From the NCBI GenBank assembly GCA_017619905.1, contig JAFZRK010000009.1, positions 1 to 7,312 of the forward strand: a DNA stretch of 7,312 nucleotides, read 5' to 3'. Shown here piece by piece: positions 5,658-7,312 of this stretch. Source of the stretch: Bacillota bacterium. GTDB taxonomy: Bacteria > Bacillota > Clostridia > Peptostreptococcales > Anaerovoracaceae. Position 1 is the stretch's first letter. Each line of letters opens with the position of its first letter. A program made the position numbers and the translations under genes. The notes beneath the pieces are model-generated. The model searched no databases and was not told the origin of the DNA. It worked only from the letters and a program-made list of their open reading frames with translations.

Positions 5658-5695
5658 GGACGGCGGGGACGCTTCCCTGCCGTCCTTTGTTTTGT
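5658..5695 (+). terminator. Intrinsic terminator of the Dabb gene
   Basis: A 12-bp stem (5658-5669 with 5674-5685, one G-U pair) closes a CGCT loop and is followed by TTTGTTTTGT. It lies 32 nt past the Dabb stop and between two convergent genes. On the minus strand the stem is followed only by GCTTATTTA, so service to the lipoprotein gene would be weak. Confidence 0.9.
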
Positions 5696-5743
5696 CAGTG
5701 ATCCGACCTAATATCTTCAGACCGTCATGCACGTTTAATCCAT

Positions 5744-7033
5744 CTAGTAGTAATAGCTCGGAGAGAAAGCGACTATCTCGTAATGGTCTATGCTGTCCTG
5801 AGGAAAGCTCATGTCCTCGAACGGACCTATCATGTTGGTCTGGAACTTAGCTTTGTGCTCTCCCGGTATCTCCTCCAGGTACAGAATGGGATTGATGCTC
5901 GACTCGATGGCGATCTGCGAACCGTAGCCTACCAGTCTTCCGGCCTTGTCGTAACAGTAGACGTAAAATTCGATCCCGCTTATATCCGTGCCCTCCGGAA
6001 GATAGACGAATCCGTTAGGTCTGTGGAGCATGTATCCTCCGGTATAGGAATCCGCGAAGACCAGCACCTCGGTGATCTCGGCGTCATAGCGCTTATACTC
6101 GCCTGTCCAGATGAACGCGTCCACCTCGTCTACTCTTATGGTCACGCCCTCGGGGAAAACGTCTGCCGCGGTACGTCCGCCGGTGTCGAGTTTATCCTCC
6201 GCCACAAAGTAATCGAAGACGAAGTCTCCTTTCTCTCCGGGGAGAAGAAGCTTGGTGCAGTTGGGCGGGAGCGAGAAGAATCCCAGTTCCTTTCCGTCCG
6301 GACCGATCGCTGTGAAAAAGAGTTCATCCAGAGCCAGCTGCTCGCCCGACTTGTTCTCTATCGGCACGCGGACGTAAACATATTTTCTGGCCGCCTCATT
6401 GAAGTGGACGACCTCCGGCTCTCCAAGCTCGTACGCGGAGGAGTCGATGACCTTGTGCGTTTCGTCCCACTTCTGGGAGAGGTTGTAAGCCTCCAGATGG
6501 CTAACCTGGCGATATTTCAGGGATTCGTTTTCCGAAAACTCGACGTACAATACAGGATAGCTGTAATTTACAGGGTACTCTGTTCCGTCGATTATGAAGG
6601 CATCCTCTGTCCATTCGAAGCTCCGCTCATTGCCCAGGTAGCTGAGACGGCCCGTGCCGTCCTCGCTGAGCGTCATGGTGCCGGGCTCCACGCCGGTGCG
6701 GATGCTCAGGTTGCGGAGTATGTCGTATCTGTAATACTTCAGCTCGCTGTTATTAGTATAGTCGTCCAGCTCGTAGGTCCCGATCATCTTCGCCGTTTTT
6801 TCCGACACAGGATCTGCGGGCGGAGTCTCCGGTTCGGGCGGAGTCTGCGGTTCGGGTTCCGGTGAGGTCTGCTGTTCCGGCGGAGTCACCGTGTTTTGCT
6901 CAGCAGACGACGGAGGCGATGCTGAGTTGGACTGAGACTCGTTTCCGTTCCCGGGCGTACCGCCGCCGGAGCCGCAGGATACAAGACCCAACAGCAAAAG
7001 CGCTACAATGATGACGCAAAATAACCTTTTCAT
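5744..7033 (-). CDS. Lipoprotein with proline-rich linker, lipocalin-like region and beta-sandwich regions
   Basis: A 429-residue protein of unknown function. Residues 1-20 are a lipoprotein signal: basic MKR, hydrophobic FCVIIVALLLLGL, then lipobox LVSC with C20 as the lipidated cysteine, so the protein should be anchored on the outer face of the membrane. Residues 21-78 are a Gly/Ser/Asn then Pro/Glu/Thr-rich linker that likely spans the cell wall, including a repeated EP-T-PP unit. Residues 83-178 (MIGTYELDD, MTLSEDGTGRLSY, SFEWTEDAFIIDG) resemble the lipocalin-like domain common in clostridial lipoproteins. Residues from about 195 to 300 look like an immunoglobulin-like sandwich (VRVPIENKSGEQLAL, LLPGEKGDFVFDYF), reminiscent of FxLYD/DUF4352 domains; a further strand-rich region runs to the end. 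The start is supported by GAGGAG about 6 nt upstream. It lies 55 nt after the 5'-nucleotidase-like gene. Domain names are from pattern recognition and are tentative. Confidence 0.82.
   Translation of the reverse strand: MKRLFCVIIVALLLLGLVSCGSGGGTPGNGNESQSNSASPPSSAEQNTVTPPEQQTSPEPEPQTPPEPETPPADPVSEKTAKMIGTYELDDYTNNSELKYYRYDILRNLSIRTGVEPGTMTLSEDGTGRLSYLGNERSFEWTEDAFIIDGTEYPVNYSYPVLYVEFSENESLKYRQVSHLEAYNLSQKWDETHKVIDSSAYELGEPEVVHFNEAARKYVYVRVPIENKSGEQLALDELFFTAIGPDGKELGFFSLPPNCTKLLLPGEKGDFVFDYFVAEDKLDTGGRTAADVFPEGVTIRVDEVDAFIWTGEYKRYDAEITEVLVFADSYTGGYMLHRPNGFVYLPEGTDISGIEFYVYCYDKAGRLVGYGSQIAIESSINPILYLEEIPGEHKAKFQTNMIGPFEDMSFPQDSIDHYEIVAFSPSYYY
6818..6853 (-). repeat. 18-nt tandem repeat encoding EP(E/Q)TPP in the lipoprotein linker
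   Basis: Two adjacent 18-nt units (6818-6835 and 6836-6853) differ at one base. On the minus strand they encode EPQTPP then EPETPP. A more degenerate TPPEQQ-like unit lies next to them at the N-terminal side. The repeats keep the reading frame, as expected for a flexible linker that can vary in length by slippage. Confidence 0.75.
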
Positions 7034-7052
7034 CTTACTCTCCTCTCTTGCC

Positions 7053-7076
7053 CCGATCGAGGATATTCCTGATCGG
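7053..7076. repeat. Bulged inverted repeat between the 5'-nucleotidase-like gene and the lipoprotein gene
   Basis: CCGATC (7053-7058) pairs with GATCGG (7071-7076) and AGGA (7060-7063) pairs with TCCT (7067-7070), leaving one bulged G at 7059 and a TAT loop. This gives 10 bp of pairing in a 55-nt gap. No T-run follows on the minus strand, so it is unlikely to be a terminator. It lies about 20 nt upstream of the lipoprotein start. It may be an operator, or an RNA hairpin that affects processing or translation. Confidence 0.55.
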
Positions 7077-7088
7077 ATGTGATCCGTC

Positions 7089-7312
7089 TTACTCTATCAC
7101 CTCGAGCCGGCCTTCGACGCCAAGTCCCAGGTGCTTGTTCTCCTCGAAGTACCCGAGCAGCGTAGCCACATCGCTTGTAGTAAGTATTGACGGCTTGCCG
7201 TTGGCTTCCACTTCCTCGTGGGTGACGTTGAAGAAGTCCTCCAGGTTGTTGTAGTGGAACTCCTGGATGCCCACGACGTAGATCTTATCGTCCTGCACTT
7301 CCTCGCCGTTCA
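7089..7312 (-). CDS. 5'-nucleotidase-like protein, C-terminal end (partial)
   Basis: The frame is open from the right edge of the window to the TAA at 7089-7091, giving only the last 73 residues. NGEEVQDDKIYVVGIQEFH followed by a helix-rich stretch and ending EGRLEVIE matches the end of the 5'-nucleotidase C-terminal domain, where the family has NG-x-DDK-x-Y-x-V and a final GRI/GRL strand. Such proteins are usually exported bifunctional enzymes (UshA/YfkN type) with an N-terminal metallophosphatase domain that removes phosphate from nucleotides or related molecules; that domain lies outside the window. A GTG codon at 7296-7298 is possible as a start but unlikely, because family residues continue upstream of it. 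It probably shares a transcript with the downstream lipoprotein gene, 55 nt away. The catalytic part and exact substrate cannot be judged here. Confidence 0.68.
   Translation of the reverse strand, partial: NGEEVQDDKIYVVGIQEFHYNNLEDFFNVTHEEVEANGKPSILTTSDVATLLGYFEENKHLGLGVEGRLEVIE

Noticed and set aside
5783..6865. A 360-residue plus-strand open frame
   Set aside because: It is antisense to the lipoprotein gene, which has a signal peptide, lipobox and ribosome site. Its translation shows no recognisable domain.
7089..7298. A complete 69-residue gene starting at a GTG
   Set aside because: The frame continues without a stop to the window edge and the extra upstream residues fit the 5'-nucleotidase C-terminal domain, so it is a partial larger gene.

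Overview
The window looks like ordinary chromosomal core and accessory metabolism from an anaerobic Bacillota, most likely a clostridial lineage. The reasons are strong AGGAGG-type Shine-Dalgarno sites, TATAAT promoters in AT-rich gaps between GC-richer genes, a transketolase split into two genes, a divergent clostridial-looking FolD, and a DUF4367-like membrane protein. I could not place it to genus. There are no tRNAs, rRNAs, CRISPR repeats, insertion sequences or phage genes.

Left part (1-1550), plus strand: the C-terminal ~212 residues of a branched-chain aminotransferase (ilvE, cut by the window edge). After a 28-nt gap comes a complete metal-dependent amidohydrolase of the ACMSD-like TIM-barrel family. 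A strong hairpin plus T-run (1515-1549) ends this unit.

Middle part (1573-5280), minus strand: reading in the direction of transcription, an AT-rich promoter region (around 5270) drives transketolase N-terminal subunit, transketolase C-terminal subunit (1 nt apart) and, 74 nt further on, folD. FolD is followed by two hairpin terminators. A separate well-formed promoter (TTAACA, 17 nt, TATAAT) then drives a 230-residue membrane-anchored coiled-coil protein with a DUF4367-like C-terminal domain, which converges on the amidohydrolase. The split transketolase serves the non-oxidative pentose phosphate pathway and FolD serves one-carbon folate metabolism, so this cluster plausibly supplies nucleotide precursors.

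Right part (5298-7312): a small Dabb-family protein is transcribed divergently from transketolase and ends at a strong terminator. Converging on it from the right, on the minus strand, are the C-terminal end of a 5'-nucleotidase-like gene (cut by the window edge) and, 55 nt later, a 429-residue lipoprotein with a proline-rich linker, a lipocalin-like region and two probable beta-sandwich regions. A bulged inverted repeat sits in that 55-nt gap.

I did not find a convincing new multi-gene system. The most interesting point is that FolD appears to lack two of the three key active-site residues needed for its cyclohydrolase half-reaction.
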